A stretch of DNA of 51,575 bases, from positions 1-51,575 of the forward strand of contig NZ_PSSW01000015.1 of NCBI RefSeq assembly GCF_002933295.1, given 5' to 3'. A program made the translations under genes and the position numbers. The DNA is from Marinobacter flavimaris (lineage in GTDB: Bacteria > Pseudomonadota > Gammaproteobacteria > Pseudomonadales > Oleiphilaceae). Below are positions 44,756-51,496 of the stretch, in pieces. How positions within the stretch are numbered: position 1 is the stretch's first letter; each line of letters begins with the position of its first letter. Under the pieces are notes generated by a model that was not told the DNA's origin, made no database searches, and worked only from the letters and a program-made list of their open reading frames with translations.

Positions 44756-45603
44756 CCCAACACCCTTTCCTTATCTTCGGCCACAATCGCATCTATATAC
44801 TCGCCCATTTTCAGCCCTCTCTGATCGGCTAACTTCTTTATATTCTTTTTTGTTATCGCGTCGACATTAAGATTACATTGCACTTTCTCAGTATCGTCCT
44901 TCCTCTTTTTTCGTGCCCACTTATTTTTTAGGTCATTAATAAATAGGACTTTAATCTTTTCATCGTAGGTCGATCTATCAAGTGCGCTAAATAAAAGAAG
45001 AAGACGCCCCTTATTATCGACGGGATATGCGAAATCCAGCGGCACGAACACTGAAAGACCACTGTTCTGTACCTGGTCAACCAACCACCTACACTGGCCT
45101 TCATCTTTTATATCAATCCAGTTCAAATAAGGGTCTATGCTGATCAATTTAGACCACTTCTGGCGCAGATTTTCGATGGTATCTTTCTTAACATTAACTG
45201 GCGCTTTACTTAGATCGAAAGCCAACAATATTTGTTCAAATTTGCTCAATATAGCCTGATTAAATTTAGTCTCTGCAGGAGCAACCGGCAAAGAACGATT
45301 GCGCAACATTTCGTGAACCCAAACAAGTAAACGATCGCCTCCGCTTTTAATCCAAGCCAAATCTGAGATTTCTAATCTATGCGAAAAACACTCACGACGA
45401 TATTCTTGTAAACGACCTACAGTCTCGCGATCTTCAATGCAATCAATTAAATGATTAGCGCGATTATCAGGACTACCTAAAACACCATGGTTCAGTGAAT
45501 AGCCACTTTCTTCGAGCCGGCACCACAGCCAAAGCATATCCCTGTTCTTAAAACCCTCCAGGCCGACTGGTCTTCTCTTCTCCCAACCCATTGAAAGCGA
45601 CAT
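44740..45603 (-). CDS. Unknown protein with ribbon-helix-helix-like C-terminus
   Basis: A 287-residue soluble protein, AT-rich in codon use compared with the core genes. The body is not a family I recognise; it is Trp- and Leu-rich (MLWLWCRLEESGYSLNHG) with a possible alpha/beta part at 180-215. The tail (about 240-285) has the shape of a ribbon-helix-helix: a strand (VQCNLNV), a helix (DAITKKNIKKLADQRG) and a second helix (KMGEYIDAIVAEDKE). A DNA-binding role at the upstream 11-bp array is plausible. No clear ribosome site at the ATG; an in-frame ATG five codons in is possible. Confidence 0.65.
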   Translation of the reverse strand: MSLSMGWEKRRPVGLEGFKNRDMLWLWCRLEESGYSLNHGVLGSPDNRANHLIDCIEDRETVGRLQEYRRECFSHRLEISDLAWIKSGGDRLLVWVHEMLRNRSLPVAPAETKFNQAILSKFEQILLAFDLSKAPVNVKKDTIENLRQKWSKLISIDPYLNWIDIKDEGQCRWLVDQVQNSGLSVFVPLDFAYPVDNKGRLLLLFSALDRSTYDEKIKVLFINDLKNKWARKKRKDDTEKVQCNLNVDAITKKNIKKLADQRGLKMGEYIDAIVAEDKERVLGQSEP

Positions 45604-45633
45604 TAAAAATACACCATTTTCCCAATAAACCCA

Positions 45634-45651
45634 CTAGGCCTCAAAGCCTAG
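45634..45651. repeat. CTAGGC inverted repeat beside the array
   Basis: CTAGGC (45634-45639) and GCCTAG (45646-45651) form a perfect 6-bp dyad with a 6-nt centre. The right half is unit 1 of the 11-bp array, so this looks like one extra unit in reverse orientation, about 30 bp upstream of the leftward gene's start. Confidence 0.55.
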
Positions 45652-45733
45652 CACCTTTATAGCAGCGTTATAGGATACACCTAGGCACAACCTAGCGCAA
45701 TTATAGTGCTTAAATACCAGTTTTATAGGTGTG
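45646..45733. repeat. Array of eight 11-bp units (iteron- or operator-like)
   Basis: TAG recurs at exactly 11-bp steps: 45649, 45660, 45671, 45682, 45693, 45704, (TAC at 45715) and 45726. Preceding bases fall in two types: TTATAG in units starting 45657, 45668, 45701 and 45723, and (G/A)CCTAG in units at 45646, 45679 and 45690; unit 45712 is a weak AAATAC. The 11-bp step puts all on one face of the helix. It lies between the leftward ribbon-helix-helix-like gene and alpA, upstream of the Rep genes: an initiator- or repressor-binding array. Confidence 0.7.
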
Positions 45734-45815
45734 TTAAACAACGGTTTCTCTTCTATAAATGCATTAATATCAGCTTTCTAGATCATTTTATCGACTTCTC
45801 AATGCCTACACTCAG

Positions 45816-45838
45816 AGGTATAGCCCAAGATTATACCT
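45816..45838. repeat. AGGTATA dyad in the control region
   Basis: Perfect 7-bp inverted repeat AGGTATA / TATACCT with a 9-nt centre. It is 301 bp upstream of alpA and could be an operator or a hairpin. The surrounding stretch 45734-46138 has no credible ORF. Confidence 0.45.
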
Positions 45839-45908
45839 ACCTTTTACACCCCACCCGCTAGAGCAGCTGGAGAAACATCACCATCGGTTTTTCCCAGTAG
45901 CTAATCAT

Positions 45909-45928
45909 TGAGAGTCTTCGGAATCTCA
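45909..45928 (+). ncRNA. UUCG-tetraloop stem-loop in the control region
   Basis: TGAGAGTC, TTCG, GAATCTCA: an 8-bp stem with one mismatch capped by an extra-stable UUCG tetraloop. No U-run follows, so a terminator is unlikely. It may belong to a leader or small RNA ahead of alpA, but no transcript is evident from sequence. Confidence 0.35.
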
Positions 45929-46138
45929 GAGCGTGGGTAACTGCCAGCTCCAAGCGCTGACAATTTATGAACTATACATAAGGTGGAGAAGTAGATTAAC
46001 TTCGTCTAATTCAGATCTAAAAATTATTTTGGCAATCAACCTTTCAGCTCTCAATTAGTCTATTGCTGTCCAACAACATACATCATTTTTTACAGGTGCC
46101 TTTCATCTTCTGGGAAAACTGACCCAAAAGGATGAATA

Positions 46139-46339
46139 ATGAGAATTCTTAGATTAAAAGACGTAATTGAAAAAACCGGATTGGCCAGATCAACTATTTA
46201 TAAATACGTTGACACAGGTGATTTCCCTAAACCAATTTCCTTAGGTGGTCGTTCGGTAGGCTGGGTAGACTCTGAGGTACATGAATGGATCATTAAGGCG
46301 ATAGAGGAACGCGATTATCAAGATAGCTTTAATCGGTAG
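46139..46339 (+). CDS. AlpA family transcriptional regulator
   Basis: A 66-residue MerR-like winged helix-turn-helix protein: LRLKDVIEKTGLARSTIYKY, then DFPKPISLGGRSVGW and VHEWI. AlpA proteins control excision or replication genes of integrated elements. The AAGGA ribosome site is seven bases upstream of the ATG. The stop codon (46337-46339) is in the loop of a hairpin that leads into the structured gap before rep. Confidence 0.9.
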   Translation: MRILRLKDVIEKTGLARSTIYKYVDTGDFPKPISLGGRSVGWVDSEVHEWIIKAIEERDYQDSFNR

Positions 46340-46377
46340 ATAATTAAAGCTCTTCCTACTATATATTTAATATATAG
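46312..46377. other. Structured AT-rich segment with a possible rolling-circle nick site
   Basis: Three overlapping or adjacent perfect dyads: CGATTA / TAATCG (46312-46317 and 46330-46335), AGCTTTAAT / ATTAAAGCT (46325-46333 and 46343-46351), and CTATATAT / ATATATAG (46359-46366 and 46370-46377). The minus strand of the first loop reads CTATCTTGATAATCG, containing CTTGATA, the heptamer shared by nick sites of the pC194/pUB110 group and phiX174. The segment spans the alpA 3' end and lies about 150 bp before rep, where a double-strand origin would be expected. The orientation is opposite to rep. Confidence 0.4.
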
Positions 46378-46523
46378 ATAACTTTACCTCATTTTAAATT
46401 ATCTTTCTTAACTTATAGAAGATCAAAAATACAAGCAGTCTTCAATAAAAACAAATAAAACGCTCGCTTTCCACGCCACACCCCAAATAAATATTGCCTC
46501 ATGAACAAGCTAGGAATTTAGCC

Positions 46524-47420
46524 ATGAACTTTCAAAAACGAAAAAGCAGCAGCTTTTCTGAGCTACATTACTTTAAAACCATATCCAGAGAAATCGCGGA
46601 CCATTTTTTGTCAGATGGAGCAACTGACTGGGACGGATATCGGATAAGTGAATGTGCCAAAATCATAAGGTCCTATAACAGCTCGTCAGGCGGTGTCTTT
46701 TTAGATCCTCTCTACTGTAAGCACCCGCACTGTCCGCAGTGCCAGAAGAATAATGCCAAAAAATACCGGAGCCAGATTCATCACTTGCTAGATGAGTACC
46801 CCGAGCTTCTTCTCGGCAACTGGATGTTCCTAACCCTTACGGTTCGCAATTGCGATGTTGACGATCTCGGAAGCACAATCGATAGCATGACCGATGCGCT
46901 AGACAGGCTTAAAAGGCGCAAATTCTGGAAAAAATACGTGCTCGGCGGAATTCGCTTTCTCGAAGTGACTGAACGCCAGAGAGACAGAGAAACCGTCCAC
47001 CCTCACTTTCATATTCTTTTGTTGGTAAGACCGTCGATGTTTGCCGGCAACAACTACGTTTCAACAAACCTTTGGGCCAAACACTGGCAAAAGGCTTTAA
47101 GTGCGCATTATGAACCGATGGTCCATGTCAAACGTTTCAAGGGCGACCCTAGTGAGATGAGGTCCAGAATTGTGAGCCACGCGGGCTATTCCCTGAAGCC
47201 TAGAACAAAGGTGCTGGATAGACGGCGGTTTCTGGTCTTGACCGATCAGATGCGGAATCGCAACCGAGTCAGGTCCTTTGGCGTTGTTCGAAAGCTGTTG
47301 TCAGAACTTCGTGGCCAGACAGCCTTCGATGCTATTGAGCAACAGGAAGAGGCCCGTAGGCGACATGAGCCAAAAATCCTAACCTGGGACGAGAAGATCG
47401 CGGGCTATAAACCTCTTTAA
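46524..47420 (+). CDS. rep: Rolling-circle replication initiator, Rep_1 family (pUB110/pC194 type)
   Basis: From the ATG at 46524 (GGA eight bases upstream) it has 298 residues. A Cys-rich segment CKHPHCPQCQ (65-74) precedes motif 1 FLTLTVRN (about 102), the HUH metal motif HPHFHILLLV (His 159, 161, 163) and motif 3 with the nicking tyrosine in SHAGYSLKP (Tyr 222). The GGIRFLEVT and LWAKHWQKAL stretches are typical of Rep_1. All catalytic residues are intact, so it should nick one strand and prime rolling-circle replication. A second Rep follows after 24 bp. Confidence 0.92.
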   Translation: MNFQKRKSSSFSELHYFKTISREIADHFLSDGATDWDGYRISECAKIIRSYNSSSGGVFLDPLYCKHPHCPQCQKNNAKKYRSQIHHLLDEYPELLLGNWMFLTLTVRNCDVDDLGSTIDSMTDALDRLKRRKFWKKYVLGGIRFLEVTERQRDRETVHPHFHILLLVRPSMFAGNNYVSTNLWAKHWQKALSAHYEPMVHVKRFKGDPSEMRSRIVSHAGYSLKPRTKVLDRRRFLVLTDQMRNRNRVRSFGVVRKLLSELRGQTAFDAIEQQEEARRRHEPKILTWDEKIAGYKPL

Positions 47421-47444
47421 CTCGCAATAAATACGAGAACAATT

Positions 47445-48287
47445 ATGACGATTCAACCCCATTCAGCGTTGGCACTCAGACCAATCGCAAACTTCATCGC
47501 TTGCCACTTTCAAACTATCGAATATTCAGAGCACCAAGGTCAGATGATTCACGAGTGCGGCCAGAGCATGAAATCGCATCCGCACTACCGCATGGTGACA
47601 TCCCCCAAGCTTCTTGCTTGTAGGCATCGTTATTGTCCCTTTTGCCAGCATGAGAGGGTCGAAAACCTTCAGCAACAAGTTAACAGCTTCATGGAAATTG
47701 TCGAATCCTCCGGCGCTAAAGCTAACTGGCTAGTGTTAACCCTTTATGGCCAGCAATCGATAGTGAATTGCCTAAAACGACGCCTCGAAGAGATGGAGAG
47801 TGCCTTTACGCAACTCACCCGCCGCCGCTTCGCGCAGCATATTCTCGGCTGCATTCGATTTTTGGAGGTTTCCCAAGATCAAGTGGATAGTCGACTTGCT
47901 AGACCGCGTTTCCGCTGCCTGTTATTGGTAACAACATCAATGTTCGAAGGAGCAGATTGTGTTTCGGAGGCTCAATGGGCAGAACGTTGGAGAAATTTTC
48001 TGAACCGTCGGACTACGCCAGAGGTACATCTCATGCGATTGGTCGGAAGTGCACACAGAGTGACGGAGTCTGTTCAGAACGAAATCCACAAATCAATGAG
48101 CTATTCTGACGATTTCCCATCCGAAGAATGGTTTCTTGAAATGACCAGACAGGTGCAAGGAGTACCGACTTTAAATGTTGATGGCGTTCTCAAACCATGG
48201 CTGACCAAAGCATTGGAAGATCAAGAGGAGGACCTCGCACGGGAGCGGCGCTATTCAATCGCGAAGTCTTCCATTCAGGTTCCTTGA
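47445..48287 (+). CDS. Rep_1-like paralogue lacking the HUH histidines
   Basis: A 280-residue protein collinear with the preceding Rep: Cys segment CRHRYCPFCQ (59-68), LVLTL (96-100), GCIRFLEVS, then ARPRFRCLLLV where Rep has VHPHFHILLLV, and WAERWRNFL. All three histidines are arginine (153, 155, 157), so the metal-dependent nicking centre is lost. A tyrosine (220) aligns with the nicking tyrosine. It is full length without frameshift, suggesting retention for another role, such as origin binding or copy-number control. Rep_1 relatedness is seen; the role is inferred. Confidence 0.8.
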   Translation: MTIQPHSALALRPIANFIACHFQTIEYSEHQGQMIHECGQSMKSHPHYRMVTSPKLLACRHRYCPFCQHERVENLQQQVNSFMEIVESSGAKANWLVLTLYGQQSIVNCLKRRLEEMESAFTQLTRRRFAQHILGCIRFLEVSQDQVDSRLARPRFRCLLLVTTSMFEGADCVSEAQWAERWRNFLNRRTTPEVHLMRLVGSAHRVTESVQNEIHKSMSYSDDFPSEEWFLEMTRQVQGVPTLNVDGVLKPWLTKALEDQEEDLARERRYSIAKSSIQVP

Positions 48288-48302
48288 AATCACAACCAAG
48301 GT

Positions 48303-48334
48303 TTGCCGGGCATAAAGCCGAAGCCGCCCGGCAA
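48303..48334. terminator. Strong hairpin after the second Rep gene
   Basis: Perfect 9-bp stem TTGCCGGGC / GCCCGGCAA with a 14-nt loop, 15 bp past the stop. A run of six Ts comes only 21 bp after the stem, so termination would be inefficient or need a factor. Confidence 0.5.
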
Positions 48335-48374
48335 GCCCGCAACACAATCAATCAATTTTTTACGTAGTGGTCCA

Positions 48375-48431
48375 CTTCCTCTTGAAGGAAGACAGCGATG
48401 CCTCCTGTGAAGCGTTCATCGTGTCGCTGTC
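48375..48431. repeat. Two inverted repeats in the convergent gap
   Basis: CTTCCT / AGGAAG (48375-48391, 5-nt loop) and GACAGCGA / TCGCTGTC (48391-48398 and 48424-48431). They lie between the ends of the Rep-like and HicA-like genes and could act as a bidirectional transcription block. There is no T-run on the minus strand. Confidence 0.4.
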
Positions 48432-48447
48432 TCTAGATATGCTAGGT

Positions 48448-48651
48448 TTAGTTTCGACGCTCTATCCTGCTCACAGTAGCCATCATCTCTTGTAGCGCCC
48501 TCCGTTTGCTCGGAGTCGATGGAATGACCACCATCCCTTTAGATTTCGGCGCCAGCAATTTCCCATGCTTTTTACCCTGCTTGAATACCCATCCATGCCG
48601 GACCAGATGTTTAGCAAACAGATGAATGTCCTTATCCGAGGAGAACCTCAT
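48448..48651 (-). CDS. HicA-fold (dsRBD-like) small protein coupled to viperin
   Basis: A 67-residue basic protein resembling the HicA/YcfA fold: AKHLVRHGWVFKQGKKHGKL (residues 13-32), then GMVVIPSTPSKRRAL. HicA toxins are mRNA interferases with a dsRBD-like fold and a conserved His after a Gly-Ser; here that region is KKHGK (His 29), so one candidate His is kept. Its ATG overlaps the viperin stop by 4 bp (ATGA), so it is translated from the same mRNA. No HicB antitoxin gene is present. It may be an RNA-binding partner, not a classic toxin. Confidence 0.7.
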   Translation of the reverse strand: MRFSSDKDIHLFAKHLVRHGWVFKQGKKHGKLLAPKSKGMVVIPSTPSKRRALQEMMATVSRIERRN

Positions 48652-49571
48652 GAGCCACCCTCCTCGGCATCTTCGTACCGCGCAAGAAACCGGTCGGGGT
48701 CAAAGCGAACCTGCTCGAAGGCCTTCACAGCCCCCACCTCCAGAATAGGCTGACTGTACTGGTAACCGGCGCTGCAAGGTGAGTTCTGGAAAAAGCGACC
48801 CTGAGGGTCGATCATGATGTAGGATTCCACCATGTCCTGATTGTCCTCAACAACCGCGATCCGGTGATAGCGCCTGTGACGCTCCACGAACGACTGAAAC
48901 TGCTCTTCATCGATGGTCATGGACCGATCTGTAACTGGCAGAGCTCGGAGTATCTTCCACTTATCCGGTTGCAACAGGCTGATCAGATCCGAAAAATCAT
49001 CCTCCCAGTTCACCCGATTTACCACGGTGTTGAGCTTGATCTTGATTGCAGGGTTTCGCTCTCTGATCGCCTCGACAGCACTCTGCAGCTGCCTGAGATC
49101 CAGAAACTCCCCTTTTGAGTTCAGGCGGCCAATGAGCTGATTACTAAAAGCATCGGCCGAATCAATGCTGATACCAAGGACCTCCAGGCCCGAGCCAATC
49201 CTGCGAGCAATCCGCTCAGTGAGAAGCGACCCGTTCGTTATCAGTGAGGCCTTCAGCCCTACCCTACTCGCGAACTTGACGGTCTCTTCGACAACACAGG
49301 GAAACAACAGAGGTTCTCCTCCCGCGATATTCAACCGCGTATTGGCCCAAGCCATTTTCCAGGCCAAAGGATTCCTCGAATTGATCGGATCGAAGAACTC
49401 TCGAAGCTCCAACAGCAGCTGATGTATCTGATATTCTTGGCGGATCAGATCTTTGACATCTTCATCGCGCTGCCAGTGCGCATAGCAGTAGCGGCATGAA
49501 TAGTTGCACGCTTCGGTCAGGTGCCAATTGATTACCAACTGTTTCTGGTTGTGAGCACTGTAGTACAGCAT
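48648..49571 (-). CDS. Prokaryotic viperin (radical-SAM ddhNTP synthase family)
   Basis: Antiviral radical-SAM enzyme family that turns a nucleoside triphosphate into the 3'-deoxy-3',4'-didehydro chain terminator. From the ATG at 49571 (GAGGAG upstream; the open frame 13 codons longer has none) it has 307 residues. Evidence collinear with human viperin: NWHLTEACNYSCRYCY with the CxxxCxxC cluster (22-29), AGGEP (84-87), NGSL, SIDS (135-138), KLNTVVNRVNWEDDF, DKWKILRALPV (about 193-203), YIMIDPQGRFF and ILEVG. MoaA-like proteins lack NTVVNR and carry a second cluster. Which NTP it uses cannot be read from sequence. Confidence 0.93.
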   Translation of the reverse strand: MLYYSAHNQKQLVINWHLTEACNYSCRYCYAHWQRDEDVKDLIRQEYQIHQLLLELREFFDPINSRNPLAWKMAWANTRLNIAGGEPLLFPCVVEETVKFASRVGLKASLITNGSLLTERIARRIGSGLEVLGISIDSADAFSNQLIGRLNSKGEFLDLRQLQSAVEAIRERNPAIKIKLNTVVNRVNWEDDFSDLISLLQPDKWKILRALPVTDRSMTIDEEQFQSFVERHRRYHRIAVVEDNQDMVESYIMIDPQGRFFQNSPCSAGYQYSQPILEVGAVKAFEQVRFDPDRFLARYEDAEEGGS

Positions 49572-49621
49572 CGTTGACTCTCCTCGGTTTAACGAAATGA
49601 GAACCAACAATAAATTTTGGA

Positions 49622-49660
49622 TAGTAGGGTTGGTGGAAATTGCTTTCCCTACCCCTACTA
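49622..49660. promoter_or_regulatory. 39-bp imperfect palindrome between viperin and the divergent gene
   Basis: Outer arms TAGTAGGG (49622-49629) and CCCTACTA (49653-49660) are perfect; an inner stem GGAAA / TTTCC (49635-49639 and 49644-49648) encloses a 4-nt loop. It lies 51 bp upstream of the viperin start and runs directly into the AAAGGA ribosome site of the divergent gene. It could be the operator of a shared regulator, or a leader hairpin covering the ribosome site. Confidence 0.6.
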
Positions 49661-49672
49661 AAAGGACAGGTT

Positions 49673-51496
49673 TTGGCCAGCATCCCCTCGAACGAGTCCA
49701 TCCTCGCCTTCGTCAGAGACGTTCTTCAGGCAGGTCCCGCTGACAAAAAAAGGAAAGAGTTCGAGCAGCTTCGGCGGCGCAGCGACATCCAGATTGAGAC
49801 AACTGGAGACTATATTCAGGAGATACTATCCGCCCTCAGGTTGGACGAGCCAGCTGAATCGAGAGCTCGCCAACTTTTCTTCAACTGGTCAAAGGTGAAT
49901 AACTTTCTGGAACGAAGCATTTGGGTTTCGCACGCAAGCTCAAAACACGTTATTTGGTTGCTATCCACACATGTCTATGCGCCAGGATTGGGCAGACAAT
50001 TGGCTTTTTGGGACTTAGCTCGTCGAACGGATCCGGGGATGCCAGGAGGACGCTTCTGGTATCTGCCAGCGAAATTCTCAGAAACTGATCAAAAGCTGAC
50101 GATGCCAATCACGCAGGTTATAAATTGGCTTTTGGACCTGCTGGCGTGTTCTGTCGATGAGCTTGCGGTCTCTCTTGGATCTTCCCGGACAATTGCTGGT
50201 CGAGGGAATGATATGGTTGCGGATGCGAGATCGATCCGAAAAACCCTGCATTCCTGGTATGCAGGAACGCAAACCCCAGGTATCAACAAAATTCTTGAAT
50301 TCTTTAATGAGAAGCTTCTTTTGCAGTTCCACGGAGTTTTTCACTGGAACCCAACAGAAAGCCTCGACGAGAACTTTGATAGAGCAAGGGCATTCCTACG
50401 TCGCAAGGGGCTAACTGCCCATGATTTAAGCGTGGAAACGCCTATTCCAAAGGCCATGGCCGGAAAAATCCTCGACAATCTTACCCTGAGCAGCGAGGAA
50501 AAATACGACTTTTGCTACCAATTATGTCAACGGTACCAAGCGCCGAGCCCCCAGATAATTCGAAAACGTCTCCTATACGCGAGGGCATTTCAAGCCACGT
50601 ATTTTCAACTGGCGAGCGCTTTGTGCATTCCCAAAAGCATGCAGAATTCCGCAAGTCCATCCGAAAATCCAGCCATGCAGGTCATCAAGATCTTTGAAAT
50701 TGCTTACAACCTCACCATTGATAGCTCTGCTAAATCGGATGATGATTCAAATGAGTACGAGCTATTCATGGAGTCCCTCAAAGAGAAACATCCAATCGAG
50801 GCAGCAACAACATTTTTGTCTTTGAATGAATCAATCGAGGGTCTTCAGTCGCTCGCGAATCAATTGAATAGAAGGCTAATGGGTCTTGGTGAGACCGATG
50901 AAATCGAGCACGAAATCCCCTTTAGTCGTTGCAAAAAGGAACTCGTAGCTCTGTTTGAGAGGAAAACTGCCCTCATTCACAGCAGTGAGTATGACTATGA
51001 AGAGAGTCATCGGCTCAATACGGCCGATAATGATGCCGAGCTCTTTCAGCGGATAGAGGGCACTTCTAACTGGGTTGCTCTAAACAGCATCGTCGACTCT
51101 GAAACTGCTTCCCTGGCCGCCAGAAGAGCGGCTGCATGGCGAATGGTGGAGGTCGCAAGCACGGATCTAGAAAAAGCCTACGGTCTCATTGCCGTACTTT
51201 CCCAGCTGCTCAACGACCCCGACAAACGAAATCGGACTGCCGACGCGAATGATCTTGCCAATAGCATGCTCCAAAAGCTTGAACAGATAGATGTAAAGAA
51301 AGAGCTTACCCCTTTAGTACTTCAACTCAAGGCAAAACACGAGCTCGCAAAGAATGAATTGAAGGAAGCAAAGACCAATTTCGACAAGGCTCTGTCTGCG
51401 CTTCGTAACCAGAGCTTTGGAACATTGCGCGGAGAAGTCGCAAGAGATGCCCTTGCGTATTCCGGCGAACGTGACCGGTCATTCCGGGGATCGTGA
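49673..51496 (+). CDS. Large helical protein divergent from viperin, probably 3'-truncated
   Basis: About 607 residues from a TTG start at 49673 with AAAGGAC upstream; an earlier in-frame TTG at 49640 has no ribosome site. The protein is mainly helical, with no domain I recognise. The C-terminal third (about 490-590) has TPR-like helix pairs (AKHELAKNELKEAKTNFDKAL). No nuclease, NTPase or membrane motif is visible. The last dozen residues are encoded by what looks like an insertion-sequence end, so the original C-terminus is probably lost. Function unknown: its divergent place suggests a regulator or sensor for the viperin operon. Confidence 0.65.
   Translation: MASIPSNESILAFVRDVLQAGPADKKRKEFEQLRRRSDIQIETTGDYIQEILSALRLDEPAESRARQLFFNWSKVNNFLERSIWVSHASSKHVIWLLSTHVYAPGLGRQLAFWDLARRTDPGMPGGRFWYLPAKFSETDQKLTMPITQVINWLLDLLACSVDELAVSLGSSRTIAGRGNDMVADARSIRKTLHSWYAGTQTPGINKILEFFNEKLLLQFHGVFHWNPTESLDENFDRARAFLRRKGLTAHDLSVETPIPKAMAGKILDNLTLSSEEKYDFCYQLCQRYQAPSPQIIRKRLLYARAFQATYFQLASALCIPKSMQNSASPSENPAMQVIKIFEIAYNLTIDSSAKSDDDSNEYELFMESLKEKHPIEAATTFLSLNESIEGLQSLANQLNRRLMGLGETDEIEHEIPFSRCKKELVALFERKTALIHSSEYDYEESHRLNTADNDAELFQRIEGTSNWVALNSIVDSETASLAARRAAAWRMVEVASTDLEKAYGLIAVLSQLLNDPDKRNRTADANDLANSMLQKLEQIDVKKELTPLVLQLKAKHELAKNELKEAKTNFDKALSALRNQSFGTLRGEVARDALAYSGERDRSFRGS

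Noticed and set aside
45734..46138. Small ORFs in the control region
   Set aside because: All are very short and without ribosome sites; the region is better explained by repeats and hairpins.
48448..48651. Classic HicAB toxin-antitoxin system
   Set aside because: No HicB-like gene adjacent on either side, and the Gly-Ser-His motif is altered.
48648..49571. MoaA or anaerobic sulfatase-maturase assignment for the radical-SAM gene
   Set aside because: No second Fe-S cluster cysteine set; the NTVVNR, KWKILRALPV and YIMIDPQGRF stretches match viperin.
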